The notes: generated by a model from the letters alone, not told the origin. A stretch of DNA of 64,000 nt from Jeotgalibacillus sp. S-D1 (GCF_004358665.1 NZ_SMZR01000003.1:1-64000); one strand, 5' to 3'; shown: positions 18,642-27,400, numbered from the stretch's first letter. Translations and numbers: made by a program.

Positions 18642-18684
18642 AAAGTCCTCTTCCTCTATTCAGGAAGGGGACTTTTCATTTTCA
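18642..18684 (+). terminator. Terminator of the mtnW S-box leader
   Basis: AAAGTCCTCTTCCT (18642-18655) pairs with AGGAAGGGGACTTT (18662-18675), followed by T-rich sequence. It is the riboswitch expression platform. Confidence 0.88.
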
Positions 18685-18705
18685 CAATCGGAAAGGCGGC
18701 TAATT

Positions 18706-19932
18706 ATGACTGGTGTAACAGCAACGTATTTGGTTCATGATCAAAAAGGAGACCTTGAAAAAAAGGCTGAGTCCATCGCATTGGGTTTAACGGTAGGTTC
18801 GTGGACAAACCTTCCAGCAGTTGATCAGGATCAATTAAAAAAGCATAAGGGAGAAGTGGTTTCAGTCCAGGAAACAGAGGCCTCTCCGGCGGCCGGCCAT
18901 TTTACGGATAAAAGAAAAGCAGGCCTGATTAAAATCTCGTATCCCGCTGCTAACTTCAGCGCTGATATTCCGGCGATTTTAACAACGATTATCGGAAAAT
19001 TATCTCTAGATGGCGAAGTAAAGCTGATGGATATTGAACTCAGTGAATCACTGCAGCAGGCCTTCCCCGGTCCACAATTCGGCATTCCAGCTATCCGCAG
19101 GGAGCTTAACGTATATGACCGCCCGCTTTTAATGAGTATTTTTAAGGGTATTCTGGGCAGGGATTTAACTGAATTCACTAAACAGCTGCAGCTGCAGGCA
19201 GCAGGCGGCGTCGACCTGGTAAAGGACGATGAAATTCTGTTTGATAACCCGCTTACACCGTTTGAAGAACGCATCACTGCCGGTAAACAGGTGCTGCAGC
19301 AGGAATATGAACGCAGCGGCCACAAAACGCTTTACGCAGTTAATTTAACAGGGAGAACGTTTGACTTAAAAGAAAAAGCAAGAAAAGCGGTTTCTCTTGG
19401 AGCAAATGCGCTTTTATTTAATGTTTTTGCCTACGGGCTTGATACGCTGCAAAGTCTTGCTGAGGATCCGGAGATTCATGTTCCGATCATGGCTCACCCT
19501 GCTGTATCAGGTGCCCTGACAGCTTCACCTTTATATGGGATATCAAACCAGGTGTTGCTTGGCAAGCTTCTTCGCCTGGCGGGTGCTGATTTTGTTCTCT
19601 TCCCTTCTCCATACGGAAGTGTTGCGATGGAAAAATCAGAAACGCAGCTGATCGCAAAAGCACTGACAGCTGACAATGCGTTAAATAAGGCGTTTCCTGT
19701 TCCTTCTGCCGGCATTCACCCCGGCCTGACGCCTCAGCTTGTTGAGGACTTTGGCATTGATTCTATTATTAACGCAGGCGGCGGAATACATGGTCATCCT
19801 GAAGGGGCAGCTGCCGGTGCGAAAGCGTTCCGGGATGCAATTGACGGAGTGATCAGCGGGCAGAGCCTGGATGAAGCAGCTGCGAATTCATCTGAACTCG
19901 CGACTGCTTTAACGTTATGGGGGCGCGGCTGA
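18706..19932 (+). CDS. mtnW: 2,3-diketo-5-methylthiopentyl-1-phosphate enolase (RuBisCO-like)
   Basis: A 408-residue RuBisCO-like protein that enolises diketomethylthiopentyl-phosphate in methionine salvage. The large-subunit fold is visible: [10 protein letters not shown] near residue 166 (the KxDD/E activator motif with the Lys that is carbamylated in the family), [15 protein letters not shown], and [20 protein letters not shown] near the C-terminus binding phosphate. Length is typical. It is first in mtnWXBD behind an S-box. Its TGA overlaps the mtnX ATG by one base. Confidence 0.95.
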   Translation: MTGVTATYLVHDQKGDLEKKAESIALGLTVGSWTNLPAVDQDQLKKHKGEVVSVQETEASPAAGHFTDKRKAGLIKISYPAANFSADIPAILTTIIGKLSLDGEVKLMDIELSESLQQAFPGPQFGIPAIRRELNVYDRPLLMSIFKGILGRDLTEFTKQLQLQAAGGVDLVKDDEILFDNPLTPFEERITAGKQVLQQEYERSGHKTLYAVNLTGRTFDLKEKARKAVSLGANALLFNVFAYGLDTLQSLAEDPEIHVPIMAHPAVSGALTASPLYGISNQVLLGKLLRLAGADFVLFPSPYGSVAMEKSETQLIAKALTADNALNKAFPVPSAGIHPGLTPQLVEDFGIDSIINAGGGIHGHPEGAAAGAKAFRDAIDGVISGQSLDEAAANSSELATALTLWGRG

Positions 19933-20597
19933 TGAATAAAAAAAGAATTATATTCTGTGATTTTGATGGCACAATTACCACCTCTGATAACATCATTGCC
20001 ATCATGAAGGAGTTCGCTCCGCCCGAATGGGAAGAAATCAAGGATCAGATTCTTGCCCGGGAGGTCTCAATTCAAGAAGGAGTCGGAGCACTTTTTTCCA
20101 CCCTTCCCTCTCACAGAAAAAATGATATTTTGCAATTTCTGCTGGAGCGGGCAGTCATCCGTGACGGCTTTGAAGAGTTTGTGGCTTACACAAGAAATGA
20201 AGACATTGAGCTTAAGATTGTAAGCGGAGGAATTGATTTCTTCGTCTACCCTCTTTTAAAACCATATGGATTGGAAGACCATATCTATTGCAACGGCAGT
20301 GATTTTTCAGGTGACAGAATACGTATCACCTGGCCGTATACCTGCGACGCGCAATGCACAAACGGCTGCGGGTGCTGCAAGCCAAGCATTCTTCGCACCT
20401 ATTCTGATGACTATTTTAAAATAGTGATCGGTGATTCTGTTACGGACTTAGAAGCAGCTAAGGTAGCTGACCAGGTTTACGCATGTGACGACTATTTAAT
20501 TAATCAATGTGAAGAACTGAATCTTTCCTATAAACGGTTTGAATCCTTCCATGAAATCATTGAACAGCTTGAACAACAAAAGGAGGTGGCTACTTGA
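19932..20597 (+). CDS. mtnX: 2-hydroxy-3-keto-5-methylthiopentenyl-1-phosphate phosphatase
   Basis: A 221-residue HAD phosphatase giving the acireductone substrate of Mtn[14 protein letters not shown] at the N-terminus carries the nucleophile Asp. [10 protein letters not shown] and [11 protein letters not shown] supply the other HAD motifs, and [11 protein letters not shown] is a Cys-rich insert seen in MtnX. The start is ATG 19932, formed within TGATG at the mtnW stop; an upstream in-frame start at 19917 would lie inside mtnW. It overlaps mtnB by 4 bp. Confidence 0.94.
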   Translation: MNKKRIIFCDFDGTITTSDNIIAIMKEFAPPEWEEIKDQILAREVSIQEGVGALFSTLPSHRKNDILQFLLERAVIRDGFEEFVAYTRNEDIELKIVSGGIDFFVYPLLKPYGLEDHIYCNGSDFSGDRIRITWPYTCDAQCTNGCGCCKPSILRTYSDDYFKIVIGDSVTDLEAAKVADQVYACDDYLINQCEELNLSYKRFESFHEIIEQLEQQKEVAT

Positions 20598-21223
20598 CAA
20601 CCTTATCCACTGTATACACTGACCGCTGGAGAGAACTGGCGGATATTAAAGATGAACTGGCTGAACGGGACTGGTTCCCTGGAACAAGCGGAAATTTATC
20701 GATTAAGGTTCGGGAGGAACCACTGCAATTTCTTGTAACGGCGAGCGGGAAAGATAAACGCAAACGCACACAGGAGGATTTTATCCTAGTAGATGACAAC
20801 AGCCTGCCTGTTCATGGAGGCAGTCTGCGTCCTTCAGCAGAAACTGTGCTGCATCAGCGTATTTATCAGCTAACTGATGCCGGATGCTCCCTGCATGTTC
20901 ACACCGTGGCAAATAATGTGATCTCAGAGCTTTATAAAGAGCAAGGGTCTATCACATTTAAAGGGCTTGAGTTAATTAAGGCATTTAATATGTGGGAAGA
21001 AGATGCTGAAATCACTGTTCCAATCATTGAAAATAAAGCTGACCTGCCCGCCCTTGCTGAACTGCTTGCAGGTCAAATTAAAGAAAATATATATGGTGTT
21101 TTAATCCTCAATCATGGAATTACCGTGTGGGGACGAAATGGTTTTGAAGCGAAAAAACATCTGGAAGCTTTTGAGTTTTTATTCAACTACCATCTGAAGC
21201 TGTCCTCAGTGAAAAAAATATAG
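20594..21223 (+). CDS. mtnB: Methylthioribulose-1-phosphate dehydratase
   Basis: A 209-residue class II aldolase-fold enzyme dehydrating methylthioribulose-1-phosphate. GTSGNLSIK near residue 30, SAETVLH, the zinc-binding LHVHTVANN and LNHGITVWG are as expected. The start is TTG at 20594 inside TTGA, overlapping the mtnX stop, with AGGAGG upstream. It acts between MtnA and MtnW. Confidence 0.95.
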   Translation: MTTLSTVYTDRWRELADIKDELAERDWFPGTSGNLSIKVREEPLQFLVTASGKDKRKRTQEDFILVDDNSLPVHGGSLRPSAETVLHQRIYQLTDAGCSLHVHTVANNVISELYKEQGSITFKGLELIKAFNMWEEDAEITVPIIENKADLPALAELLAGQIKENIYGVLILNHGITVWGRNGFEAKKHLEAFEFLFNYHLKLSSVKKI

Positions 21224-21235
21224 GAGGAATGCAGC

Positions 21236-21778
21236 ATGGCGACGATCACGGTTCGAAATACGAGTGAAGTAATTGAAGGAGAAGAAAATGTTCTTCAATT
21301 CCTGCAGGATCAAGGTGTTCTTTATGAAAAATGGGACACATCCAAGCTGCCCGCAGAGCTGCAAAATGAAACGCATATAGGGGATGAAGGAAAAGAACAG
21401 GTTTTAACTGTTTTTGATGCAGAAATCCGCTCACTTGCCGAGCGCCGCGGCTACCATAACTGGGACGTAATCGCATTAAATGAAAACACGCCCGATCTTG
21501 ATGCGCTGCTGAAGAAATTTGAGCAAGTGCATACGCATACAGAAGATGAAGTTCGCGCCATTACTGCAGGGTCCGGAATCTTTATCATTAAAAGTGAAGA
21601 AAAAGGCTACTTTGATGTCAACTTAGCGCCGGGAGATGTGATCTCAGTTCCTGTTAATGTCCCCCATTTCTTTACACTGACAGATGAGCGCCAGGTCGTA
21701 GCAGTCCGGTTGTTCATTGAAAAAGAAGGCTGGGTGGCTCATCCGTTTCACGATCCTGCCTTTGAAGATGCAAAATAA
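21236..21778 (+). CDS. mtnD: Acireductone dioxygenase
   Basis: A 180-residue cupin. With Fe it makes the 2-keto acid precursor of methionine; with Ni it makes methylthiopropionate and CO. Metal ligands are visible as HTHTEDEVR (two His and a Glu, near residue 100) and the distal His in VPHFFTL. AGGAGG precedes the ATG. It is the last gene of the mtnWXBD unit. The final aminotransferase (MtnE) is not in the window. Confidence 0.96.
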   Translation: MATITVRNTSEVIEGEENVLQFLQDQGVLYEKWDTSKLPAELQNETHIGDEGKEQVLTVFDAEIRSLAERRGYHNWDVIALNENTPDLDALLKKFEQVHTHTEDEVRAITAGSGIFIIKSEEKGYFDVNLAPGDVISVPVNVPHFFTLTDERQVVAVRLFIEKEGWVAHPFHDPAFEDAK

Positions 21779-21882
21779 ACTTTTGTTTACAATTGACATC
21801 AAACTTTAATAAAATTATTCCCAGTTGTTGGCATGACCTTCTGAAAAAAGGGTAAATACCTATAAAACAGGAGGGATATGTT

Positions 21883-22389
21883 ATGACTGTAGAAGTGCAA
21901 GTGTATCCATTAGAAGATGACGGTTCAATCCCAAATAATCAGCAGCTTTCTGTACTGGTATATGAAGGGGCATTTAAGGACAACCCTGATGACATTGAAG
22001 CGACCTTTAACAAGAATAACTGGCGCAACAGCTGGGTTGGCGGCGTGCATGATTACCATCACTACCACAGCAATACGCACGAAGTTCTCGGTGTCCAGTC
22101 TGGCACTGCAATGATTCAGATCGGCGGCGAGGAAGGTAAAATGGTAGATGTTAATGCCGGGGATGTTCTCCTGCTGCCTGCCGGAACGGGCCATAAAAAT
22201 ATGAAATCCAGCGAAGATTTCCGTATCGTCGGAGCCTACCCTGACGGTGCCGAGTATAATATGCGTACAGGAGAACCGGGAGAACGGCCAAATGTGTTAG
22301 AAGAAATCTGGCATGTACCCATTCCCGATAACGACCCTGTCTACGGCTCTGAAGGTCCACTTTTAAATCATTGGAGTGTAGGAAGATAA
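21883..22389 (+). CDS. Cupin-domain protein, YjlB-like
   Basis: A 168-residue single-domain cupin resembling B. subtilis YjlB. Motif 1 is HDYHHYHSNTHEVLGV with its His/Glu ligands and G-x-A, motif 2 is GDVLLLPAGTGHKN. The core is conserved, so it likely binds a metal, but substrate is unknown. AGGAGGG precedes the ATG. It lies 104 bp after mtnD with no terminator between, so read-through from the salvage operon is possible. A terminator follows. Confidence 0.85.
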   Translation: MTVEVQVYPLEDDGSIPNNQQLSVLVYEGAFKDNPDDIEATFNKNNWRNSWVGGVHDYHHYHSNTHEVLGVQSGTAMIQIGGEEGKMVDVNAGDVLLLPAGTGHKNMKSSEDFRIVGAYPDGAEYNMRTGEPGERPNVLEEIWHVPIPDNDPVYGSEGPLLNHWSVGR

Positions 22390-22407
22390 TTTACACAATC
22401 GTACCAA

Positions 22408-22450
22408 TCAGCCTGGTGAGCCTAGAGCTCATCGGGTTTTTTGTTTTAAT
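22408..22450 (+). terminator. Terminator after the cupin gene
   Basis: CCTGGTGAGC and GCTCATCGGG pair around CTAGA, with G-T pairs, then TTTTTTGTTTT. Confidence 0.7.
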
Positions 22451-22462
22451 ATGTAGGGTTTT

Positions 22463-22488
22463 TTAACTAACGATACCCGTTAGTTTGA
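22463..22488. repeat. Small palindromic repeat, copy 1
   Basis: AACTAAC - GATACC - CGTTAGTTT. It belongs to a family of about 27 bp with arms like GAACTAAC and GTTAGTTGA around a CTGCGCC-like centre. Other copies are at 23399, 24061, 26232 and 27993. Confidence 0.6.
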
Positions 22489-22756
22489 GTGATAATCTTC
22501 ACAATTTTTTCACCTTAACACAATCTAATCCCTTTATATGTAGGGGCAAATCAAAAAGACGCCTTCTTACTAAAGAAAAGCGACTTTTTCTTAAATAAAA
22601 AAAGCTGATATTAACTGGTATTATTCAATTAAGAATCCTCAAATGTTAGTAAGCAAGGAGTATAATCCTTCTTGTCCATTATAGTAGTGTATCCCGCTTC
22701 ATGCCGGTGGGCTACGACTTTTTGGCGATCATTGGATGAGAAACTTGATTCATTAG
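22489..22756. other. Gap downstream of the DinB-like gene
   Basis: About 270 bp with an imperfect hairpin (AAAAAGACGCCTTCTT and AAGAAAAGCGACTTTTT, about 22552-22590) that may end either neighbour. Beyond it, minus-strand codons continue from the DinB-like stop but show no recognisable protein. I see no gene. Confidence 0.4.
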
Positions 22757-23248
22757 TTATTCCTCGTCGGCAGAGGGGCCGTAGATGCCCGGCACCGGAA
22801 TATCGAGAAGCCGCAAATAAACCCCGAGTTGCGCTCGGTGATGAACCATGTGGCTTAATCCGAAGGTGCGGAACGCGGTCGCCCGCGGCTCTCGGAGGAT
22901 GATACGGTCGCCGTGGCGCAGAATCCATTCCTCGCCGAGCGCTTTCTCTTCGCATTCGGTGAGCAGCTTTTCCAACTTGCTGACGTTTATATCGAACTCC
23001 TCCAGCACGTCAGCGCGTTTTTCCAAAGGCTCCCGCCTCAGCGGCACGGTCGAAAGATCGAACTCCGGGTACTGCAAAATCGCGACTTGCCAGTTTAGCA
23101 GGTTGACCAGGTGCGTGGCCAGCCCGCCAAGTGTCATCGATTTCTCATGCGGTTTCCACAACATTTGTTCTTCGGGCAATCGTTCCAGAATGCGGCGCGT
23201 AGTAGACAGTTCATGCGATGCGTCGCCGACGATCAGTTTTTTGACCAT
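22757..23248 (-). CDS. DinB/DfsA-family four-helix protein
   Basis: A 163-residue DinB-superfamily protein. ERLPEEQMLWKPHEKSMTL, the LATHLVNLL His, and LSHMVHHRAQLGVYLRLL are typical of the metal-binding four-helix bundle (His triad). Many such proteins are thiol transferases or damage-inducible proteins of unknown role. The start is set at the second ATG (23248), which sits at proper distance from GGGAGGA; the first ATG (23257) touches it. Codon use is visibly G+C-rich against AT-rich neighbours, suggesting recent transfer. Confidence 0.85.
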   Translation of the reverse strand: MVKKLIVGDASHELSTTRRILERLPEEQMLWKPHEKSMTLGGLATHLVNLLNWQVAILQYPEFDLSTVPLRREPLEKRADVLEEFDINVSKLEKLLTECEEKALGEEWILRHGDRIILREPRATAFRTFGLSHMVHHRAQLGVYLRLLDIPVPGIYGPSADEE

Positions 23249-23398
23249 AAATTCCATTCCTCCCTTATGGTAATAGCAATTAACTTATTCTTTTTTAATA
23301 TTCTTTATCAGGATGAACTTTTCCTTTAAATATAATTATTCATCTAATGAGATCTTCAATTAAATGGCTCGATTGTTGAAAAAAAGCTCTTGACGATT

Positions 23399-23428
23399 GT
23401 TTAACTATCCTGCGCCGATAGTTTAAGA
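23399..23428. repeat. Small palindromic repeat, copy 2
   Basis: AACTATC - CTGCGCC - GATAGTTTAAG. The arms carry compensating changes relative to copy 3 (TAAC/GTTA against TATC/GATA), keeping pairing. Confidence 0.65.
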
Positions 23429-23507
23429 CTTCTCTTCATTATTTTCGAACTGTGCACTTCCCAATTCCATTACTCTCTACCCGAGGTACAAAAAGTCCCC
23501 AATTATA

Positions 23508-23957
23508 TTAGGAGATTTCCTTATCATCGTCGAAAACAATTTCTATTATCGCAAGTAGCAATGCAATAATAATTTCTGTTTTCAAGGAGAGTGTAATACT
23601 TCTCATAAACTCATCCACTGCGAACAGGACTAACCAGTTCGATGTGCCTTCAAAACTGATTCGGATAAAAAATACTTTTATTTTCCCTGTAATATTTCGA
23701 ACAGACAGCTTGAAAATTGCTTTGGAAAACAATTCGACAATGATTCCTAAAATAAAGAAACTGACAACAAAAACAATCAATGACCAGATAGATTCATATT
23801 GAACGCCGAGCAGTTCAAAAACCCCTGCCAGTCCAAAGAAATAAAGCCCCAATACAAAGCCCACTACCAAAATAATGAGAAATGCTAATCCGGTAACTGT
23901 TGCCATCTTTTCTTTTATATTCATATTACGAAATGACTCATTGTTATTTTCTGGCAT
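23508..23957 (-). CDS. Membrane protein, YrvL-like
   Basis: A 149-residue protein with about four hydrophobic segments (near residues 20-42, 55-80, 105-118 and 127-142) and an NNNESFRNMNIKEK cytoplasmic start. It resembles the YrvL/YvrL small regulatory membrane proteins of Bacillus, one of which affects the sigma-O system. That likeness is from memory and moderate. It is a lone gene between two palindromic repeats. Confidence 0.6.
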   Translation of the reverse strand: MPENNNESFRNMNIKEKMATVTGLAFLIILVVGFVLGLYFFGLAGVFELLGVQYESIWSLIVFVVSFFILGIIVELFSKAIFKLSVRNITGKIKVFFIRISFEGTSNWLVLFAVDEFMRSITLSLKTEIIIALLLAIIEIVFDDDKEIS

Positions 23958-24060
23958 AGTTCTGTTTCTCCTCGTTAGATCTTTTACTTCTGAAACCCTA
24001 ACTTATTTTACCAATAACTAATCTTTTTAGAAACATTACCATTCGACTACACTACGCTTG

Positions 24061-24088
24061 TTGAACTAACCTGCGCCGTTAGTTGAAG
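24061..24088. repeat. Small palindromic repeat, copy 3
   Basis: TTGAACTAAC - CTGCGCC - GTTAGTTGAAG, the best-conserved copy. It lies in the 341-bp gap between two genes; nothing else is recognisable there apart from a GGAGGAA site before 24299. Confidence 0.7.
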
Positions 24089-24298
24089 AAGAAATATACA
24101 TTTAATGATATCATAAAATAGTAAAAATCCTTTCCTCAACTAGCAAAAAAAATTACAAATATACCCATTATAAAACCCGACGGAATTATCAATTTTGAAA
24201 GGGTAGTACCTATTACCATCTCAAAAAAGCATGGTTGAAGGATTATTCGTTTTTAGGTAAGATTTTTTAGAAATGGGAAATAAACATAGGAGGAAAAG

Positions 24299-25093
24299 AT
24301 GAAGAAGTTATATTCACCACTGATATTCGTTTCCAGCTTTTTATTCGCAGGCTGTTCAGCAGATCCGGAGACACCGGAGGAAATTCTGGAAGCCTCTATT
24401 CGGGCCCTTGAGGACATTAATAGCTTTCAAGCTAAAATTCTAATTGACCAGGATATTATTTACATAGATGATAATTCGTCAAAACAAATCACAGAAATTA
24501 ATGCAGATTCAGTTAATGACCCCGAAGGAATTCATGCCACCATGGTAACGAATTTAATTGATCTTGCTCCTGAAACCGTTCTTGAAATGTATACTGACGG
24601 GGAAACCACCTATTCAACCTCTAAAAGGTGGGAGGAGTGGTATATTAACCAGGATGGTGGCACTCAGCCTTCTTTAGATTCGTATAAGGAGCTGTTAGAC
24701 CTTTCTGAACGAATGGAATGGCTGCTGTCCTATGCCGGAGAAATGGATGTAAAAGAAAAAGAGGATTCGCTCATTCTGTCCTTCACAGGATCGGGGGAAG
24801 AATTTGTTCCTTTCACGGAACTAATGCTGGATTTCTCCCAGCCCTATTTTAATCTGGCGGAATACTTGAATGATGTTTCCGTAAATGAGATTGTTTACTC
24901 GATCTCCTTTGATCAAAACACCTTGTTGCCTGTAGATTCCACAATTAACCTTGATATAGAAATGATTAATGGTTTTGATGAACGGGATATGCTATCAGAT
25001 CAGACCATCGAAGAAACCTACACTAAAATGGATGAGATTGACCCGATTAAGATTCCTCAAGAGATTATTGATAATGCCAAGGAGGCTTTTTAA
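24299..25093 (+). CDS. Lipoprotein of LolA/LppX-like fold
   Basis: A 264-residue secreted lipoprotein. The signal peptide ends in the lipobox LFAGCS (Cys near residue 19). The mature part resembles Bacillus DUF6612-type and LppX/LprAFG-like proteins: an N-terminal SIRALEDINSFQAKILID segment, followed by strands ending VNEIVYSISFDQNTLLPVD. Such proteins bind hydrophobic or lipid ligands at the membrane surface. AGGAGGA precedes the ATG. No operon partner. Confidence 0.75.
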   Translation: MKKLYSPLIFVSSFLFAGCSADPETPEEILEASIRALEDINSFQAKILIDQDIIYIDDNSSKQITEINADSVNDPEGIHATMVTNLIDLAPETVLEMYTDGETTYSTSKRWEEWYINQDGGTQPSLDSYKELLDLSERMEWLLSYAGEMDVKEKEDSLILSFTGSGEEFVPFTELMLDFSQPYFNLAEYLNDVSVNEIVYSISFDQNTLLPVDSTINLDIEMINGFDERDMLSDQTIEETYTKMDEIDPIKIPQEIIDNAKEAF

Positions 25094-25163
25094 TACCCGA
25101 GTTGCGAGTAACACAGCATTAAAATAGTTTTGTTATATATTACAGTCAACCGGAGGTGATCTT

Positions 25164-25277
25164 ATTTTTAATACTCTAGAAGCTAATCTGCTATTTTTGT
25201 ATATCTTAAGCTATCTATTTGTTGTAGTAAGAGTTGCTAAAAGTGGGTTAGAAGAAAAGAAAGTAGCATTCTGTTGA
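25164..25277 (+). CDS. Possible 37-residue membrane peptide with an ATT start
   Basis: The frame beginning at ATT 25164, seven bases after a full GGAGGTGATC ribosome site, encodes about 37 residues with one hydrophobic helix (LLFLYILSYLFVVVRV) and a charged tail. No ATG, GTG or TTG is available at the right distance. Either ATT is used or a former ATG was lost. Its stop overlaps the start of the next small frame as TTGA. Could be a decayed gene. Confidence 0.35.
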   Translation: MFNTLEANLLFLYILSYLFVVVRVAKSGLEEKKVAFC

Positions 25278-25450
25278 AGTTTGTAGGTTACTTCTTATTA
25301 GGTAGCATTACAATTTGGCTTTTGTATCTTCCAGTCCCAATTGGCTTGATCGCTTTTTTGTTGATCAGACCAAAAATGAATAAAAGTATTAAATTCTTTG
25401 TTACATTTAGTGGGTTTATCACCACCATTGTATTTAGTATTCTCTTTTGA
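25274..25450 (+). CDS. Possible 58-residue two-helix membrane protein
   Basis: TTG 25274 opens a 58-residue frame with two hydrophobic helices (FLLGSITIWLLYLPVPIGLI and FFVTFSGFITTIVFSILF) split by RPKMNKS. The start overlaps the upstream stop by 4 bp (TTGA), a coupling pattern seen in real operons. No family recognised. It may be the second half of a once-longer gene. Confidence 0.45.
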   Translation: MKFVGYFLLGSITIWLLYLPVPIGLIAFLLIRPKMNKSIKFFVTFSGFITTIVFSILF

Positions 25451-25553
25451 AATCAAAAACTAGTTTGATAAATTATTTGCCTTTAGGACAACTAGGAGAG
25501 GATCGGGTGTTTCCTGCTAGTGTGAGTTCAGCCATTAAGTTGTTCTACGCTTG

Positions 25554-26111
25554 TCATCTTTTTAATCCACTGCTGACTACACGGTACCGCAGATGGGTTT
25601 CGCTCGCAAAGGCAGCTGTTTCTATCCGCTCCAACTTAATTTGCTGTCCGAGCCCCTCAAATAATGAAATGCCGTCACCCAGCAGCAGCGGTACTACGTG
25701 TAATTGGATTTCATCTACTAATCCAAGCTCTAGGCACTGCCGGGAGATGCTGCCTCCAAGAAGCGCTACACTCTTATCTCCGGCGGCGGCTTTGGCCGCT
25801 TCGACTGCATGCGTAATGTCATTAACGACAAAAGTATAGGTGATGCCGTCCCTTTCGATCGGTTCATGAGCCTCGTGAGTCATTTCGTATACCGGAATCT
25901 TCAACATACCTCCGTACGGTAATTCACCTTCCTCGATGGTCTGTGTCTTGTTAGCGCCGCCGACTATGGCTCCTAATTCTTCCATAACTTTACTAACGAT
26001 CGCTTCATCTTCGTCCACAGACGAAAAGCCGAACATCCAATCAATGCCTCCGTCCGTATCGGCCATAAAGCCATCAAGTGTTATGGTCGCATGAATAATA
26101 ACTTTTCCCAT
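25554..26111 (-). CDS. Dihydrofolate-reductase-like (RibD C-terminal domain) protein
   Basis: A 185-residue protein of the RibD C-terminal/DHFR fold. KVIIHATITLDGFMAD at the N-terminus and the GGSISRQCLELGLVDEIQLH block near residue 122 are diagnostic, with HVVPLLLGDG following. The family includes YwjB- and YyaP-like reductases of unknown substrate. The start is ATG 26111, preceded by GGGAGGTAGTAAA; the in-frame extension to 26180 is poorly supported. Codon use is somewhat richer in G+C than its neighbours. Confidence 0.85.
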   Translation of the reverse strand: MGKVIIHATITLDGFMADTDGGIDWMFGFSSVDEDEAIVSKVMEELGAIVGGANKTQTIEEGELPYGGMLKIPVYEMTHEAHEPIERDGITYTFVVNDITHAVEAAKAAAGDKSVALLGGSISRQCLELGLVDEIQLHVVPLLLGDGISLFEGLGQQIKLERIETAAFASETHLRYRVVSSGLKR

Positions 26112-26231
26112 TTTACTACCTCCCTCATCCTTTAATTTTATTCGCAACAAAAAAACAGTAGTCTCAAACTTATTAATCATTAATTTACATATATTTATTT
26201 ATTCCACTCCACACCAAAGAAACCCTGCTTA

Positions 26232-26258
26232 TTGAACTAAACAGCGCTGGTACTTCAA
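26232..26258. repeat. Small palindromic repeat, copy 4 (degenerate)
   Basis: TTGAACTAAAC - AGCGCT - GGTACTTCAA. The arms have diverged. It lies in the 355-bp gap before the ArsR-type gene; apart from the promoter at 26419-26459 the gap shows nothing else. Confidence 0.45.
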
Positions 26259-26418
26259 CAAGTCTTTATTTCGATAAAATGGTCAATCATTCCTTTAAAA
26301 CATGGTTTACATTGAGGAGGAATTCCTCTTCTTCCCTATGAGTAAACTCTTTAATCTCTATTTCTAAGGTCGGCGTGGCTTTTAAGTAGAGAGCCTCGCA
26401 ACTTTGAGTATTAATATT

Positions 26419-26459
26419 CAACCATTTGGTTGACTATAGAATGGTAGGGTCTATATAAT
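26419..26459 (+). promoter_or_regulatory. Promoter with palindromic operator before the ArsR-type gene
   Basis: A perfect palindrome CAACCATTTGGTTG (26419-26432) overlaps the -35 box TTGACT (26430-26435). TATAAT (26454-26459) follows at 18 bp. Transcription would start near the ATG at 26467, leaving almost no leader. ArsR-family proteins commonly repress themselves at such palindromes. Confidence 0.65.
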
Positions 26460-26466
26460 TAATTAC

Positions 26467-26808
26467 ATGGTTGAACATAATAACGAAAACTTAGATTTAA
26501 TATTTCATGCGCTTGCTGATGCTACGAGAAGAGAAATGATCCGCCTTCTTTCTGAGAAGGAAAAGACCGTTTCTGAAATGGCAAAACCTTTTGATATGTC
26601 TTTAGCTGCCGCTTCTAAACACATTAAAGTATTGGAAAAAGCAAGGTTAATCCAACGAACAGTAGAAGGGAGGACCCACACCTGTCGTATCAATGCCGAA
26701 ACACTTGCTTTAGCTTCTCAATGGTTGAGCGTTTATGAGAAATTTTGGAGTAAGCGTTTTGATCTAATGGAAAGTGAGATATTGAAAGCGAAAAAGAAGG
26801 AACATTAA
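26467..26808 (+). CDS. ArsR-family transcription regulator
   Basis: A 113-residue winged-helix regulator. FHALADATRREMIRLLSE and VSEMAKPFDMSLAAASKHI are helix-turn-helix elements, followed by VLEKARLIQRTVEGRTHT as the wing. No Cys metal-binding motif is seen, so it belongs with the SRPBCC-partner ArsR regulators rather than metal sensors. No ribosome site precedes the ATG and the -10 ends 7 bp before it, so the mRNA may be leaderless. It forms an operon with the next gene. Confidence 0.92.
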   Translation: MVEHNNENLDLIFHALADATRREMIRLLSEKEKTVSEMAKPFDMSLAAASKHIKVLEKARLIQRTVEGRTHTCRINAETLALASQWLSVYEKFWSKRFDLMESEILKAKKKEH

Positions 26809-26828
26809 CTAGTTGAAAGGGGTATCTT

Positions 26829-27326
26829 ATGAACAATATTCGAACGACGACCTTAACAATGAAAAGAGAATTTGATGTAAAAGCTGAAAGAGTTTTTGAC
26901 GCATGGCTAAATCCAGCAATGATGAAAAAGTGGTTATTTACACTTGAAGGGACAAATAAGGTCGCTCAGAATGATCCCCAAGTGGGTGGGACATGGGAGA
27001 TCGTGGACCATAGAGAAGGAAAAGATTACAGAGCAGTAGGGGAATACCTTATAATAGACCCGCCAAATAAGTTGGTATTTACTTTTAAAATGCCTCAGTT
27101 TAGTGAGTTAGCAGATACAATTACTGTTGAGTTAAGAGACGTTGATACAGGCTGTGAAATGACATTTACACACCTTATACACGTTGATACTGAGGAAAAC
27201 TGGACCAAAGCAGATATTGAAAAAGCTCTTGGAGAGCATCACGACCAAACTGAACATGGTTGGAACTTAATGTTTATGGGACTAAAAGAATTAGCAGAGA
27301 CAGGAAAAGTTAGCTATAAAGGCTAA
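26829..27326 (+). CDS. SRPBCC (AHSA1-like) domain protein
   Basis: A 165-residue START-like fold protein. FDVKAERVFDAWLNPAMMKK at the N-terminus and GWNLMFMGLKELAE at the C-terminus are typical of AHSA1/YndB-type proteins, whose hydrophobic cavity binds a small lipid-like ligand. It lies 20 bp after the ArsR gene with AAAGGGG upstream. This regulator-plus-SRPBCC pair is widespread in Firmicutes and its ligand is generally unknown. Confidence 0.9.
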   Translation: MNNIRTTTLTMKREFDVKAERVFDAWLNPAMMKKWLFTLEGTNKVAQNDPQVGGTWEIVDHREGKDYRAVGEYLIIDPPNKLVFTFKMPQFSELADTITVELRDVDTGCEMTFTHLIHVDTEENWTKADIEKALGEHHDQTEHGWNLMFMGLKELAETGKVSYKG

Positions 27327-27354
27327 ATTGATGGATCCATCGTCATTTAATAAT

Positions 27355-27400
27355 CAAACAGCAGCTATTTGAATCATTAACTGAACAGCTGCTGTTTGTA
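27355..27400 (+). terminator. Terminator after the ArsR/SRPBCC pair
   Basis: CAAACAGCAGCT and AGCTGCTGTTTG form a 12-bp stem around a roughly 20-base loop. The T tract is weak. Confidence 0.6.

Noticed and set aside
22629-22955. 108-codon minus-strand ORF with Arg/Pro-rich start
   Set aside because: Mostly an alternate frame of the GC-rich DinB-like gene. The last 35 codons lie outside it but match nothing I know.
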